A stretch of DNA of 64,000 nucleotides from Methylobacterium sp. Leaf91 (GTDB taxonomy: Bacteria; Pseudomonadota; Alphaproteobacteria; Rhizobiales; Beijerinckiaceae). Under the pieces are notes generated by a model that had not been told where the DNA came from, did no database searches, and saw only the letters and a list, made by a program, of their open reading frames with translations. Of this stretch, positions 26,059 to 35,541 are shown one piece after another. Numbering within the stretch: position 1 is the stretch's first letter; the number at the start of each line of letters is the position of its first letter. A program made the position numbers and the translations under genes. The stretch spans positions 113 through 64,112 of the forward strand of contig NZ_LMMP01000050.1 of the NCBI RefSeq assembly GCF_001422815.1. Reading direction: 5' to 3'.

Positions 26059-27003
26059 TCAGACGAACAAGCTCGACACACTCGATTCTGTCGCGGTCCG
26101 ACCGATGGCCTCGCCGAGCAGCGGCGCGATGGTGGCCACGCGAATATTGCGGGCGAGCTTGACCGCCTGTGTCGGCTGGATCGAATCGGTAATCACCAGC
26201 TCTTTCATCCGCGAAGCCGCGATGCGGGAGACGGCGCCGCCCGAGAGCACCCCGTGGGTGATGTAGGCTGACACATCCTTGGCGCCGGCGTTCAGCAGGG
26301 CTTCTGCGGCGTTCACGAGCGTACCGCCGGAATCGACGATGTCGTCGACGAGGATGCACGAACGGCCCTCGACCTCGCCGATGATGTTCATCACTTCCGA
26401 TTCACCGGGGCGCTCGCGGCGTTTGTCGACAATGGCCAGTGTCGCGTCGATGCGCTTGGCGATGGCGCGGGCGCGGACCACACCACCGACATCGGGCGAG
26501 ACCACCATCCATTCCTTCGGGTCGAGACGCTCCTTGATGTCGCGCACGATCACCGGCGCGGCGAAGAGGTTGTCGGTTGGGATGTCGAAGAAGCCTTGGA
26601 TCTGGCCTGCATGGAGGTCCAGTGTCATCACGCGGTCGGCGCCGGCTTCGGTGATGAGGTTGGCGACAAGCTTAGCCGAAATCGGCGTGCGGCCGGAGGT
26701 GCGACGGTCCTGTCGGGCATAGCCGAAATAGGGGATCACCGCCGTGATGCGCCGCGCCGAGGAGCGCCGCGCCGCATCGATCATGATGAGCAGCTCCATC
26801 AAGTGGTCATTGGCGGGGAACGAGGTCGATTGAACGATGAAGACGTCCTCGCCGCGGACATTCTCCTGAAGCTCGACGAAGATTTCCATGTCCGCAAAGC
26901 GACGGACCATGCATTTGGCCAGGGGAAGCTCGAGATAGGCGGAGATCGCCTCCGCAAGCGGACGGCTGGCATTTCCAGCGATGATCTTGATCGAGGACTT
27001 CAT
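26059..27003 (-). CDS. prs: Ribose-phosphate pyrophosphokinase (PRPP synthetase)
   Basis: A 314-residue class I enzyme that makes PRPP from ribose 5-phosphate and ATP for purine, pyrimidine, histidine and tryptophan synthesis. It carries the ATP-binding region [18 protein letters not shown], the Mg site [16 protein letters not shown], the flexible loop with [13 protein letters not shown] and the PRPP signature [20 protein letters not shown]. Length is standard. It stands as a single gene 56 aa-equivalents away from neighbours on the same strand, upstream of trcR. Confidence 0.96.
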   Translation of the reverse strand: MKSSIKIIAGNASRPLAEAISAYLELPLAKCMVRRFADMEIFVELQENVRGEDVFIVQSTSFPANDHLMELLIMIDAARRSSARRITAVIPYFGYARQDRRTSGRTPISAKLVANLITEAGADRVMTLDLHAGQIQGFFDIPTDNLFAAPVIVRDIKERLDPKEWMVVSPDVGGVVRARAIAKRIDATLAIVDKRRERPGESEVMNIIGEVEGRSCILVDDIVDSGGTLVNAAEALLNAGAKDVSAYITHGVLSGGAVSRIAASRMKELVITDSIQPTQAVKLARNIRVATIAPLLGEAIGRTATESSVSSLFV

Positions 27004-27128
27004 GCCGCCGTCTTCATCTCACATTTTCCAGCCGCGCCAGATACCGGCCCATCGGCGCGGCACCCATTACAACCCCCGCCCCGGCGTCACAATGCCTTCA
27101 CTTATGATTGGGGGATGCCCTGCACAGA

Positions 27129-27356
27129 TCATGGCTCCAGCAGGCGATGGAGATGGACGATGAAATAGCGCGTCTGAGCGCTGTCGACGGTGGCCTGTGC
27201 CTTCGATTTCCAGGCGCTCTGCGCGGAGGCATAGTCCGGAAAGATTCCGACGATGTCGAGCCCCTTCACGTCACGGAAGTTGACTCCGTCGAGGTTCTCG
27301 AGCTCGCCGCCGAAGACGAGGTGTAGCTTCTGTCCGCTGTCGATCGTGGTGGTCAT
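27129..27356 (-). CDS. DUF4170-domain protein
   Basis: A 75-residue cytoplasmic protein. The pattern KLHLVFGGELENLDGVNFRD, IVGIFPDYASAQSAWKSKAQ and RYFIVHLHRLLEP matches the small alphaproteobacterial DUF4170 family, which has no known biochemical role. The ATG at 27356 is favoured over a longer frame because AAGGAGAGACG precedes it. It lies 125 bases upstream of prs on the same strand and may be cotranscribed. Confidence 0.85.
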   Translation of the reverse strand: MTTTIDSGQKLHLVFGGELENLDGVNFRDVKGLDIVGIFPDYASAQSAWKSKAQATVDSAQTRYFIVHLHRLLEP

Positions 27357-27627
27357 CGTCTCTCCTTGGCAAGCCTGCGCAGGGCCGATACCGGCGGTGT
27401 TGAGGTCGTGTTTCGACGCGCCGCCATGCATTTCAACCGTTTCTCAGGAAAATCCCTCCGTTGGCGGCTTTGCTCCCCAGCGGCGAGACTTCAGCGGATG
27501 CCTTTAGCGGTGTTCTCGACGGCTTGCGAGCCACGGCGGGCCAAGACGCATCGCTCGCGCCAAGGTTCACGGCCATGCCATGCGTCTGCGGCGGGACTTG
27601 CTCGACAGGACCCACGGCGTGATCGGG

Positions 27628-29253
27628 TCATAGCTCGAACAGGGATTGCTGCGGTGGTGTTTCCACCGTTTTCCGCGACTGTCGCTTGCGCTTCGGAGGC
27701 TCTGCTCCTCCCGGCGTCGGAGCATCCGAAGCCTCCGTCCGGGCGAGAAGCGTGCCGTCGGCGAATTCGAGGCTCAGGCGCTGCCCCTGCATCGCCGATG
27801 CGGCGGCGCGGATCGGCGCTCCCTCCTCGTCGCGCACGAGGGCAAAACCTCGCGCAAGAACCGCGCGATAGCTCAACGACCCGAGGAGCGATGCGAAACT
27901 TGCGAGCCGGTCGGCTCGCCGCTCGAGCAGGCGACGGGCTGCCTGTCCCAGGCGAGCGTCGAGTGCGCCGAGCCGCTCCTGTCGGCGAACCGCCTCCGAC
28001 CGAGCACGCACGAGGGTTTGCTCACGGGCGACCACGAGGCGGCGGCCGAGATAGGCTAGGGCCTCTCCTTTGCGCGCCGCGTAGTTCCGCAGGGCTGAAT
28101 GGGGACGATCGGCCACCAGGGCGAGCCGAACACGCGCCTGGGTCAGGCGCAATTCCGGCGGATGACGCCCGAGCCTGTCGAGCAGGCGGCCGAAACGAAC
28201 CCGGTAATCGCGCGCATTGCCAGCGAGCGCCGGCATGAGCCGGGCCTCGGCAAGGTCGAGGCGTTGGCGTTTTGCCGACAGGAACGCATCCGCGCCCGGC
28301 ATGGCGCGGAGAAGCGCGCGCAGGTCTGAACCCTCACGGTCGAGCCTGCGCTGGACGGCTTCGCGTTGACGATGACCAAGGTCGCGGATCTCGGCGACGA
28401 GATCAGCGCGCACGGGAACGGCCATCTCGGCGGCTCCGGTGGGAGTCGGTGCACGTCGGTCCGAGACGAAATCGATGAGGGTGGTGTCGGTCTCGTGGCC
28501 TACCGCCGAGATCAGGGGAATGGCGCTTTCCGCGGCGGCACGGACCACGATTTCCTCATTGAACGGCCAGAGATCTTCGATCGAGCCGCCACCTCTGGCG
28601 ACGATGAGCACGTCCGGCCGTGGGATGGCGCCGTTCGGGAGAAGCGCATTGAAGCCGCGGATGGCGGTCGCGATTTCCTCGGCCGCGCCCTCCCCCTGGA
28701 CGCGTACGGGCCAGACGAGGACCGGCCTCCGAAAGCGGTCTTCCAGCCGGTGAAGGATGTCCCGAATGACGGCACCGGTGGGAGAGGTCACGACCCCGAC
28801 GACCCGGGGTAGGTAGGGAATCGCGCGCTTGCGCTCGGCCGCGAACAGCCCCTCCGCCGAGAGGACACGCTTGCGCTCCTCCAGCAAGGCCATCCAGGCG
28901 CCGATCCCCGCCGGCTCGAGGGTCTCGACGACGATCTGGTAGGAGGACTTACCGGCGAAGGTGGTGATACGGCCGGTGGCGACCACCTCCAAGCCTTCCT
29001 GCGGCCGTTGGCGCAGGCGGTTGAAAGTCCCCTTCCACACCACCGCGTCGATCCTGGCGGTCCCGTCCTTCAGCGAGAAATAGGCGTGGCCCGAGCCATG
29101 CTGGCCGCGATAGCCGGAAATCTCGCCGCGCAGCCGGACATGACCGAACGCGTCCTCGAGCGTTCGCTTCAGGGCCGAGGCGAGATCCCCCACCGACCAT
29201 TCGGGAGCATTGGAGATCGGCGGAGACGTTGATGGAGGAGGAACGAGGGCCAT
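27628..29253 (-). CDS. xseA: Exodeoxyribonuclease VII large subunit
   Basis: A 541-residue subunit of the exonuclease that cuts single-stranded DNA from both ends. An N-terminal OB-fold (about 20-115, WSVGDLASALKRTLEDAFGH) is followed by the catalytic core (RAIPYLPRVVGVVTSPTGAV, DVLIVARGGGSIEDLWPFNE, SAVGHETDTTLIDFVSDRRA), long coiled-coil helices (about 290-450) and the C-terminal domain with RGFALVRDEEG. The tail past residue 510 is basic and less conserved. The partner xseB is not in the window. The gene is about 270 bases upstream of the DUF4170 gene. Confidence 0.95.
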   Translation of the reverse strand: MALVPPPSTSPPISNAPEWSVGDLASALKRTLEDAFGHVRLRGEISGYRGQHGSGHAYFSLKDGTARIDAVVWKGTFNRLRQRPQEGLEVVATGRITTFAGKSSYQIVVETLEPAGIGAWMALLEERKRVLSAEGLFAAERKRAIPYLPRVVGVVTSPTGAVIRDILHRLEDRFRRPVLVWPVRVQGEGAAEEIATAIRGFNALLPNGAIPRPDVLIVARGGGSIEDLWPFNEEIVVRAAAESAIPLISAVGHETDTTLIDFVSDRRAPTPTGAAEMAVPVRADLVAEIRDLGHRQREAVQRRLDREGSDLRALLRAMPGADAFLSAKRQRLDLAEARLMPALAGNARDYRVRFGRLLDRLGRHPPELRLTQARVRLALVADRPHSALRNYAARKGEALAYLGRRLVVAREQTLVRARSEAVRRQERLGALDARLGQAARRLLERRADRLASFASLLGSLSYRAVLARGFALVRDEEGAPIRAAASAMQGQRLSLEFADGTLLARTEASDAPTPGGAEPPKRKRQSRKTVETPPQQSLFEL

Positions 29254-29313
29254 GTCGCGGCGGACGCTAGGCTCGGCACGGACGCAGGTAAACCCCGGAG
29301 CGAGCAGGCAGCG

Positions 29314-29574
29314 TCAGAAGATCAGGGCCAGGAGTAGGATGCCCGACAGCACCGGTGCGACACCAATAGCCACGGCCCAAGGCCAAAACGCCGGAATATG
29401 GGATGGGCGATTGTCATTGGCGGCCTTGACGGTGACGCGACCGCTTTGAAGAAACTGCGACAAACGCACTCCCGACCCCGGCGTCGGGGCCATTGGCGGG
29501 GAAGCGGAGTGGCGACATCCTGGCATGACGATATTCAACTCGGGGACAGCCGGCATCGTTCCTCCGATTATCAT
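29314..29574 (-). CDS. Small protein with C-terminal membrane helix
   Basis: An 86-residue frame ending in WPWAVAIGVAPVLSGILLLA, one membrane helix at the extreme C-terminus. A central KAANDNRP motif occurs in many short rhizobial proteins. The N-terminal 45 residues are Pro/Ser-rich and uncertain, and the true start may be internal. It lies just upstream of xseA on the same strand. It resembles tail-anchored small proteins of unknown role. Confidence 0.5.
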   Translation of the reverse strand: MIIGGTMPAVPELNIVMPGCRHSASPPMAPTPGSGVRLSQFLQSGRVTVKAANDNRPSHIPAFWPWAVAIGVAPVLSGILLLALIF

Positions 29575-29830
29575 CGATCATATGCGGTTGGGGAATGAAT
29601 TTCGTGCGTGCCAAGCATCCTCGAAATCACGGGAATCCGCGACCGGGACCGTGGCCGGGACTTTCCATCCCCTGCTTTTCGGGGGAAACGCCATGCCGGG
29701 ATGCTTAGGGGGCGGCGCTGCGAGGCCGGGACAATGCTATGATGGAGAGCCATTCGGCGCATTGTGCAGGCTCTTGTCCATACCGGTTCGGCATCTCGCC
29801 ATGCCTTCCGTGTCCTTCGAAGCGTGACTT

Positions 29831-31114
29831 ATGAACATCCTCCTCATCGGCTCCGGCGGACGCGAACATGCGCTGGCTTATGCGATCGCCAAAAGTCCGC
29901 TTTGCACCCGCCTGTTCACGGCCCCGGGCAATCCGGGTACGGCCGAGTACGGCGAGAACCGTCCCGATCTCGCTGTCGCCGATCATGAGGCGGTGAAGAA
30001 GTTCTGCGAGACCTCCGGGATCGGCCTCGTGGTGGTCGGGCCGGAAGCGCCGCTGGTTGCGGGCTTAGTCGACGATCTCCAGGCGGCCGGTATCCGTGCC
30101 TTCGGACCTACCAAGGCCGCGGCGCAGCTCGAAGGCTCGAAGGGATTCACCAAGGATCTGTGCACGGAACGCGGCATCCCGACCGCCGCCTTCGCCCGGT
30201 TCACCGATCAGGACGCTGCCCTCGCCTATCTGGCGCAATCCGGCGCGCCCATCGTGGTGAAGGCCGATGGGCTCGCCGCCGGCAAGGGCGTCGTGGTGGC
30301 GGAGACCTTGGATCAGGCGGAGAACGCTGTCCGCTCCATGCTTGGCGAACCGGGTGGTGAGATCGTCATCGAGGAGTGCCTGTTCGGCGAGGAGGCGAGC
30401 TTCTTTGCCCTCTGCGACGGGACGAGCGCCGTGCCGATCGGAACGGCGCAGGACCATAAGCGCGTCTTCGACGGGGATCGCGGCCCGAATACCGGCGGCA
30501 TGGGCGCCTATTCCCCGGCCACCATCCTGACGCCCGCCATCGAACGGGAGGTGATGGAGACGATCATCGCCCCGACCCTGGCGGGAATGCGCGAGCGCGG
30601 GACGCCCTTCACCGGCATCCTCTATGCCGGCCTGATGCTGACGGCCGATGGCCCGAAGCTCATCGAGTACAACACCCGGTTCGGCGATCCCGAGGCGCAG
30701 GTGCTGATGCCCCGTCTCGCTTCCGATCTGGTGCCGGCCCTGCTCGCCGCCTGCGAGGGCGACGTCACTGGCATCACCCTGCAGTTCGACGCTCATCGCG
30801 CCGCACTGACCGTCGTGATGGCGGCAGCCGGCTACCCCGGCGCGGTGATGCGCGGTTCGACGATCCGGGGGATCGCCGAAGCCGGCGCCAACAACGCGGT
30901 CATCGTCTTCCAGGCCGGCACGCGGGCGGAGAATGGCCGTATCGTCGCCGATGGCGGCCGGGTGCTGGCGGTGACAGCCACCGGCGACAGCATGATGGAG
31001 GCTCAGGCTCGCGCCTATGCGGCGGTGTCGCGGATCGACTGGCCCGAGGGCTTCTGCCGCCGGGACATCGGCCGGCGGGCCGTGGCCCGCGAAGTGGCGG
31101 GGGACGGCATCTGA
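29831..31114 (+). CDS. purD: Phosphoribosylamine-glycine ligase
   Basis: A 427-residue ATP-grasp enzyme of purine synthesis joining phosphoribosylamine and glycine. The N-terminal motif [18 protein letters not shown], the ATP-grasp elements [20 protein letters not shown] and [20 protein letters not shown], and the metal site [20 protein letters not shown] are all present and in order. Length is typical. It is divergent from xseA and the small membrane protein gene, with about 256 bases between. Confidence 0.96.
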   Translation: MNILLIGSGGREHALAYAIAKSPLCTRLFTAPGNPGTAEYGENRPDLAVADHEAVKKFCETSGIGLVVVGPEAPLVAGLVDDLQAAGIRAFGPTKAAAQLEGSKGFTKDLCTERGIPTAAFARFTDQDAALAYLAQSGAPIVVKADGLAAGKGVVVAETLDQAENAVRSMLGEPGGEIVIEECLFGEEASFFALCDGTSAVPIGTAQDHKRVFDGDRGPNTGGMGAYSPATILTPAIEREVMETIIAPTLAGMRERGTPFTGILYAGLMLTADGPKLIEYNTRFGDPEAQVLMPRLASDLVPALLAACEGDVTGITLQFDAHRAALTVVMAAAGYPGAVMRGSTIRGIAEAGANNAVIVFQAGTRAENGRIVADGGRVLAVTATGDSMMEAQARAYAAVSRIDWPEGFCRRDIGRRAVAREVAGDGI

Positions 31115-31198
31115 CGAAGCCGCGCCCTTGAAATTCCGGGCGCTCGCTCATCTTGCACGGTGACGGCCGGTATCGCGCCGGCGCGGAGGAATCGATCG

Positions 31199-31369
31199 AT
31201 GGGCTACGTCTCGAAGACCGTGATGGAAGAGGGCAAGGCCGCCAAGATTGCCGGCCAGACGGATGCGTCAAACCCCTACCCCGCCGGATCGCAGAACAGC
31301 GCCGACTGGCTCGAAGGGTACACCTACGACGAGGCGGAGCAGAACGTCGACAACGAGTCGGACGAGTAG
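31199..31369 (+). CDS. Small Rmf/CrpP-like protein
   Basis: A 56-residue protein starting at the ATG at 31199, which follows GGAGGA. The central NPYPAGSQNSADWLEGYTYD resembles the short Rmf/CrpP fold proteins (pattern NPYP-x-GS-x3-S-x-W-x2-GY). Rmf helps dimerise ribosomes in stationary phase; many alphaproteobacterial paralogues have unknown roles. The tail is acidic. It lies 84 bases after purD and could be cotranscribed. The family link is by motif only. Confidence 0.6.
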   Translation: MGYVSKTVMEEGKAAKIAGQTDASNPYPAGSQNSADWLEGYTYDEAEQNVDNESDE

Positions 31370-31378
31370 CCGCCCGGA

Positions 31379-32389
31379 TCAGTCCTCGGTCCAGACCTGC
31401 CCGTGATACACGAACACCTCGGGCCGGTTGGCCAGGGCGGCGAGACCGGAAAAGGCTGGATCTTGGACGGAAATCACGCTGGTGGGGATCGCCTCCATCT
31501 GCGTGACGAAGGGCGGCTTATGCTCAAAGGACCGCCGGAAATCGCCCTTTTTCAGGATGGGCAGGATTCGCGGGGCGATGCCGCCGCCGACATAGACGCC
31601 GCCCGTGGCGAGGAAGGTCAGGGCGAGGTCGCCGCAGACTCGGCCGAGCAGCTTGGCGAACAGTGTGACGGCCTCGGCCGCAACCGGGTCGCTGCCGTCG
31701 ATACCCGTATCGGTCACTTTGGCGGGCTCGGCATCCGCCGCCTCTCGCCCGGTTCGCGCGAGATGGATGGCCTTGTAGAGCCGCGCGAGGCCGGGTCCCG
31801 AGAGCAGCGCCTCCACCGTCACCCGTCCCTCGATACGCTCCACATGCCGCCAGATCTCTTCCTCGGCCGCATCGGCGGGGCCGAAATCCACGTGGCCGGC
31901 CTCTGTAGAGACGATGGCGAGATGATCTGCGTAAGCGATCACGGCCGCTGCGCCGAACCCGGTTCCGGGGCCGAGGACGAGCCTCGTCCCCTGGTCGCCC
32001 TTCAGCCCGCCATCACGATAGGGGCCGATCGGCGTCAGGTCGGTGGGGGCGATATCCACGGCGCCGGCGGCGACGGGGACGTAATCGTTGACGACCACCG
32101 CGCGCGAGAGGCCGAAATCCCGGCCGATCCGCGCGCCTTCGATGACCCAGTTCGCATTGGTGAGACGGACGGCGGGGCCATCGATCCGGGCGGCGACCGC
32201 CAGGATCGTCGAGCGCGGCGCCGGTCCGTCATACTTTTCGAGAACGGACCGGATCGCGGCGCTCGGGTCGGGGAAGGCGTTGGTCGGGACATGGCCGACG
32301 ATCTCCGCCCCGGCGCCCGCCTCCGGCACGAGCGCGAAGCGGGCATTGGTGCCGCCGATATCGCCGACGAGGACCGGGAACTCGAACAT
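31379..32389 (-). CDS. glk: Glucokinase
   Basis: A 336-residue ASKHA-fold sugar kinase of the proteobacterial Glk family. The phosphate-1 motif VLVGDIGGTNARFALVPE opens the protein, RLVLGPGTGFGAAAVIAY is the ATP-binding region, the catalytic region includes VVNDY, and STEAGHVDFGPADAAEE is the conserved Glk sugar-binding segment. The ATG at 32389 is chosen because the fold starts there; the frame stays open 25 codons upstream. It would phosphorylate glucose released by the trehalose enzymes in this region. It converges with the Rmf-like gene. Confidence 0.93.
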   Translation of the reverse strand: MFEFPVLVGDIGGTNARFALVPEAGAGAEIVGHVPTNAFPDPSAAIRSVLEKYDGPAPRSTILAVAARIDGPAVRLTNANWVIEGARIGRDFGLSRAVVVNDYVPVAAGAVDIAPTDLTPIGPYRDGGLKGDQGTRLVLGPGTGFGAAAVIAYADHLAIVSTEAGHVDFGPADAAEEEIWRHVERIEGRVTVEALLSGPGLARLYKAIHLARTGREAADAEPAKVTDTGIDGSDPVAAEAVTLFAKLLGRVCGDLALTFLATGGVYVGGGIAPRILPILKKGDFRRSFEHKPPFVTQMEAIPTSVISVQDPAFSGLAALANRPEVFVYHGQVWTED

Positions 32390-32515
32390 GCGTGCGGTTG
32401 TCCTTCGCGCTGGAATCCGGAATTTCACATCTCGCCCGCCCTCGATGCGGGTGCGGGGCGTCACGGTCTGGTCTGCGGCACCGGCCCCGATGCGGGATCG
32501 CGGCCAGTCGCGCCC

Positions 32516-33268
32516 TCAGGCGGGCGGCAGGGCGTCGGGATCGATCGGCGCGCCGTCGGCCCAGGCATAGATCAGCGCGCGCACCGCATCGGGATCGGTG
32601 AGGCGCCGCGTGGCGATGGTGTCGCTGCCGCCGATGCGGACGCTGACGCCGCCCTCCTCGTTGACCACGGCGAAGGCCTTCTCGTCGGTGAGGTCGTCGC
32701 CCAGAAACATCGCGCGGCGGCCGGCATAGGGCGGCGCCTCGGACAGGGCGCGGATGGCATGGCCCTTGGTCGCAGAAGCCGGGACGATCTCGCCGACCGC
32801 CTTGCCCAGCTGCAGCCGATAGGCGTCACCGAGATCGGCCGCGGCCGCCTTCACGGCCTCCTCCGCCTGCGCGGCGTCGGTGGGCGTGGCGAGGCGCCAA
32901 TGCACCGCGACGGAGGCGCCCTTGTCCTCGATCAGTACGGATTCGAGGTCGCGCACGGCGTCCTTCAACCCCGTGATGCGGGCGCGCAGGGCAGGATGAT
33001 CCTCGGCGCTGCCTCCCGACACCACCCCGTCGACCCGCCGCTCGACCCCGTGAAGGCCCGCCACATCGAACCTGGCGGGCGAGAGGAAGTCGTCGATCAC
33101 CGCGATGGGGCGGCCGGTGACGATGGCGAGCGCTCCGCCGAGCCGGTCCCGCAGGCGCAGGAGCGCGGGCGCGAGCTCCGGGGGCACCACCACCTGGTCG
33201 GGTCGGGGAGCGATCTCCACGAGGGTGCCGTCGAAATCGAGAAAGAGGGCGAAATCCGTCACAGGCAT
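32516..33268 (-). CDS. otsB: Trehalose-6-phosphate phosphatase
   Basis: A 250-residue HAD phosphatase that dephosphorylates trehalose 6-phosphate. HAD motif I is FLDFDGTLVEIAPRPD, motif II is AIVTGRP and motif IV is FLGDDLTDEKAFAVVN, and the OtsB marks GLHGVERR and GEIVPASATKGHAIRAL are present. The ATG at 33268 fits family length. The synthase gene otsA, often adjacent, is not in the window. The gene lies about 125 bases upstream of glk on the same strand, so it could be cotranscribed with it. Confidence 0.92.
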   Translation of the reverse strand: MPVTDFALFLDFDGTLVEIAPRPDQVVVPPELAPALLRLRDRLGGALAIVTGRPIAVIDDFLSPARFDVAGLHGVERRVDGVVSGGSAEDHPALRARITGLKDAVRDLESVLIEDKGASVAVHWRLATPTDAAQAEEAVKAAAADLGDAYRLQLGKAVGEIVPASATKGHAIRALSEAPPYAGRRAMFLGDDLTDEKAFAVVNEEGGVSVRIGGSDTIATRRLTDPDAVRALIYAWADGAPIDPDALPPA

Positions 33269-33494
33269 TGTCCCAGGGTGTCTGGCTCGGGATGGCCGGC
33301 TCACCGAGACGGCCGATCCATCGGAGCGGCCGAATTTCTATCATCCGCGTCGCGAGCCGGGCTAGCATGGCCCGCGCCACGCGCAAACGCCGCGTCTCGA
33401 ATATCGCCTGCGTGCCGGCCCCCATCGCGAAAACGGTCTCCCGTTTCCGGAAGGGTGTTCTCCCGGTAACCCATTGATACGCCTTAGAAGTTGG

Positions 33495-33998
33495 ATGATT
33501 CCGATGCACCCCACCCCCCTGCCCTTCGGCCCCGGCCAGGAAAGCGTGTGGAATTATCCGCGCCCGCCGCGGCTGGAGCGCGTGGCCCGGCGCCTGCGCG
33601 TGGTGTTCGCCGGTGCGACCGTCGCCGACACGGTGGCCGGGTACCGCGTGCTGGAGACCAGCCATCCGCCGACCTATTACCTGCCCCCCGGCGATGTGGC
33701 CGATGGCGTGCTCGGGCCGCCCATCATGGCGGGGATCTGCGAATGGAAGGGCCGCGCCGTCCTCCACGATGTCCTAGCCGGCGGCCATCGGGCGCCGGGC
33801 GCGGCCTGGGCCTACCCGGAACCCACACCGGATTTCACGGCCATTGCCGGCTTCGTCGCCTTTTATGCCGGGGCGATGGAGGCCTGTTTCGTCGGCGACG
33901 TGAAGGCCGAGCCGCAGCCCGGCGGCTTCTATGGCGGCTGGATCACGCCGGAGGTCGTCGGCCCGTTCAAGGGCGGACCGGGCAGCATGGGCTGGTGA
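33495..33998 (+). CDS. DUF427-domain protein
   Basis: A 167-residue protein of the DUF427 family: GPGQESVWNYPRPPRLERVA, RVLETSHPPTYYLPPGDV and CEWKGRAVLHDV, followed by a Trp/Gly-rich C-terminus with GGFYGGWITPEVVGPFKGGP. The fold is a small beta barrel of unknown biochemical role, often near redox or aldehyde-related genes. The first ATG is at 33495 and a second ATG three codons later (33504) is equally possible. It is divergent from otsB. Confidence 0.88.
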   Translation: MIPMHPTPLPFGPGQESVWNYPRPPRLERVARRLRVVFAGATVADTVAGYRVLETSHPPTYYLPPGDVADGVLGPPIMAGICEWKGRAVLHDVLAGGHRAPGAAWAYPEPTPDFTAIAGFVAFYAGAMEACFVGDVKAEPQPGGFYGGWITPEVVGPFKGGPGSMGW

Positions 33999-34181
33999 GT
34001 GCCACGTCCCGCGCTTTCCATGCGTTACGCGACGGCCCTTCGATGCGCCATGCGACGGCTCTTCGGCGTTTGACCGACAGCCGGCAAATACCGGTACCCA
34101 TGGCGCCGAACGATGCTCTAAAGGCCGGGGTCAGGTTCGACGAGACGGCCGCGCGAGGGCGGTAAAGGCGGAGAAGCGCGC

Positions 34182-35423
34182 ATGCAGGACACCCCGGTAC
34201 AGGACTTGCCCGTAACCGACCCGAAGGCCCTCGGTCTCTGCCCCGAGCGGCTCGAGCGCGTCGACGGCTGGATGCGCAGGCTGGTGGACGATGGCAAGCT
34301 CGCCGGCCTCTCGGTGATGCTGTCGCGGCGGGGGGAGACCGCGTTCTTCCGCGCCCATGGCCTGGCCGACATCGCCCGCGCGACGCCGTTTGCCGCCGAT
34401 ACGATCACCCGCATCTACTCGATGACGAAGCCGCTGACCTCGGTAGCGGTGATGATGCTCTACGAGGAAGGGCGCTTCCAGCTCGACGACCCGATCACCC
34501 GCTTCCTGCCCGAATTTACCGACATGCGGGTTTTCACCGGAGGCAACCGGGTGAAGGCCGAGACCGTGCCGGCCCAGCGCCCGATCACCATTCGCGACCT
34601 CCTCACCCATACGGCGGGCTTCACCTACGGCTTCATGGAGGCGACCCTCGTCGATGCGCTCTACCGGCAGAACGGCGTCGATTTCGGCGAGAATCAGGAT
34701 GCGAGCCTCGCCGAGGTGGTCGCCCGGCTGGCGCGGCAGCCCCTCCTCGCCCAGCCCGGCGTGGAATGGAACTACAGCGTCGCCACCGACCTCCTCGGCC
34801 ACCTCGTCGCGGTGGTCTCGGGCCAGGAGTTCGGCGATTTCCTGAAGACCAGGGTCATCGACCCGCTCGGCATGGTCGACACGGATTTCTTCGTGCCCGC
34901 CGACAAGGTCTCCCGGCTGGCGGCCAATTACAGCCTGTTCCGCGACCGCAGCCTCAAGCTCTACGACGACGCGGTGGGAAGCCGCTTCGCCACCAAGCCC
35001 GCGATCGCCTCCGGCGGGGGCGGCCTCGTCTCGACGGCGTCGGATTACATGCGCTTCTGCCGCTTCATCCTCGGGCGCGGCGCCCTCGACGGCGTTCGGC
35101 TCCTTGGGCGCAAGACCGTGGAGCTGATGCTGATGAACCATCTGGGCGGCGACCTCGCCTCGATGGGCCAGCCGCGCTTCTCGGAATCCTCCTATACCGG
35201 AATCGGCTTCGGGCTCGGCTTCTCGGTCATGCTCGACCCGGCGCGGGCGCAGATCGTCGGCACCCCCGGCGAGGTCGCCTGGGGCGGCTTGGCCAGCACC
35301 TCGTTCTGGATCGACCCGGCCGAAGACCTCGCCGTGGTGATGCTGGCCCAGCTCATCCCCTCCTCGGCCCTGCCGATCAGGCGGGAATTGCGGGTGCTGA
35401 CCTACGCCGCCCTGGTGGAGTGA
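34182..35423 (+). CDS. Serine hydrolase, class C beta-lactamase/esterase fold
   Basis: A 413-residue protein. The nucleophile is Ser80 with Lys83 in IYSMTKPLTSVAV, and the conserved tyrosine lies in GVEWNYSVATDLLGHLVA near 204. The LTHTAGFTYGF loop is typical of esterase-type members. A C-terminal GEVAWGGLASTSFWIDP block replaces the lactamase KTG. There is no signal peptide, so it probably acts in the cytoplasm as an esterase, amidase or carboxypeptidase and not as a resistance enzyme. It follows the DUF427 gene by 183 bases. Confidence 0.88.
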   Translation: MQDTPVQDLPVTDPKALGLCPERLERVDGWMRRLVDDGKLAGLSVMLSRRGETAFFRAHGLADIARATPFAADTITRIYSMTKPLTSVAVMMLYEEGRFQLDDPITRFLPEFTDMRVFTGGNRVKAETVPAQRPITIRDLLTHTAGFTYGFMEATLVDALYRQNGVDFGENQDASLAEVVARLARQPLLAQPGVEWNYSVATDLLGHLVAVVSGQEFGDFLKTRVIDPLGMVDTDFFVPADKVSRLAANYSLFRDRSLKLYDDAVGSRFATKPAIASGGGGLVSTASDYMRFCRFILGRGALDGVRLLGRKTVELMLMNHLGGDLASMGQPRFSESSYTGIGFGLGFSVMLDPARAQIVGTPGEVAWGGLASTSFWIDPAEDLAVVMLAQLIPSSALPIRRELRVLTYAALVE

Positions 35424-35444
35424 CGGGGCTTTAAACGATGCGTC

Positions 35445-35467
35445 GCCCCGGACCTGAGATCCGGGGC
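35445..35467. repeat. Short inverted repeat between convergent genes
   Basis: GCCCCGGA, seven bases, TCCGGGGC form a perfect 8-base stem between the converging serine hydrolase and secreted protein genes. It may be a bidirectional terminator-like hairpin. No T-run follows. Confidence 0.5.
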
Positions 35468-35541
35468 AGCGCGAGCCGGTATCGACCGGCGTGACGAAAG
35501 ACCCATCTCGGCCGCCCCGGTGTCGAGGTCGCGCAGAGACG

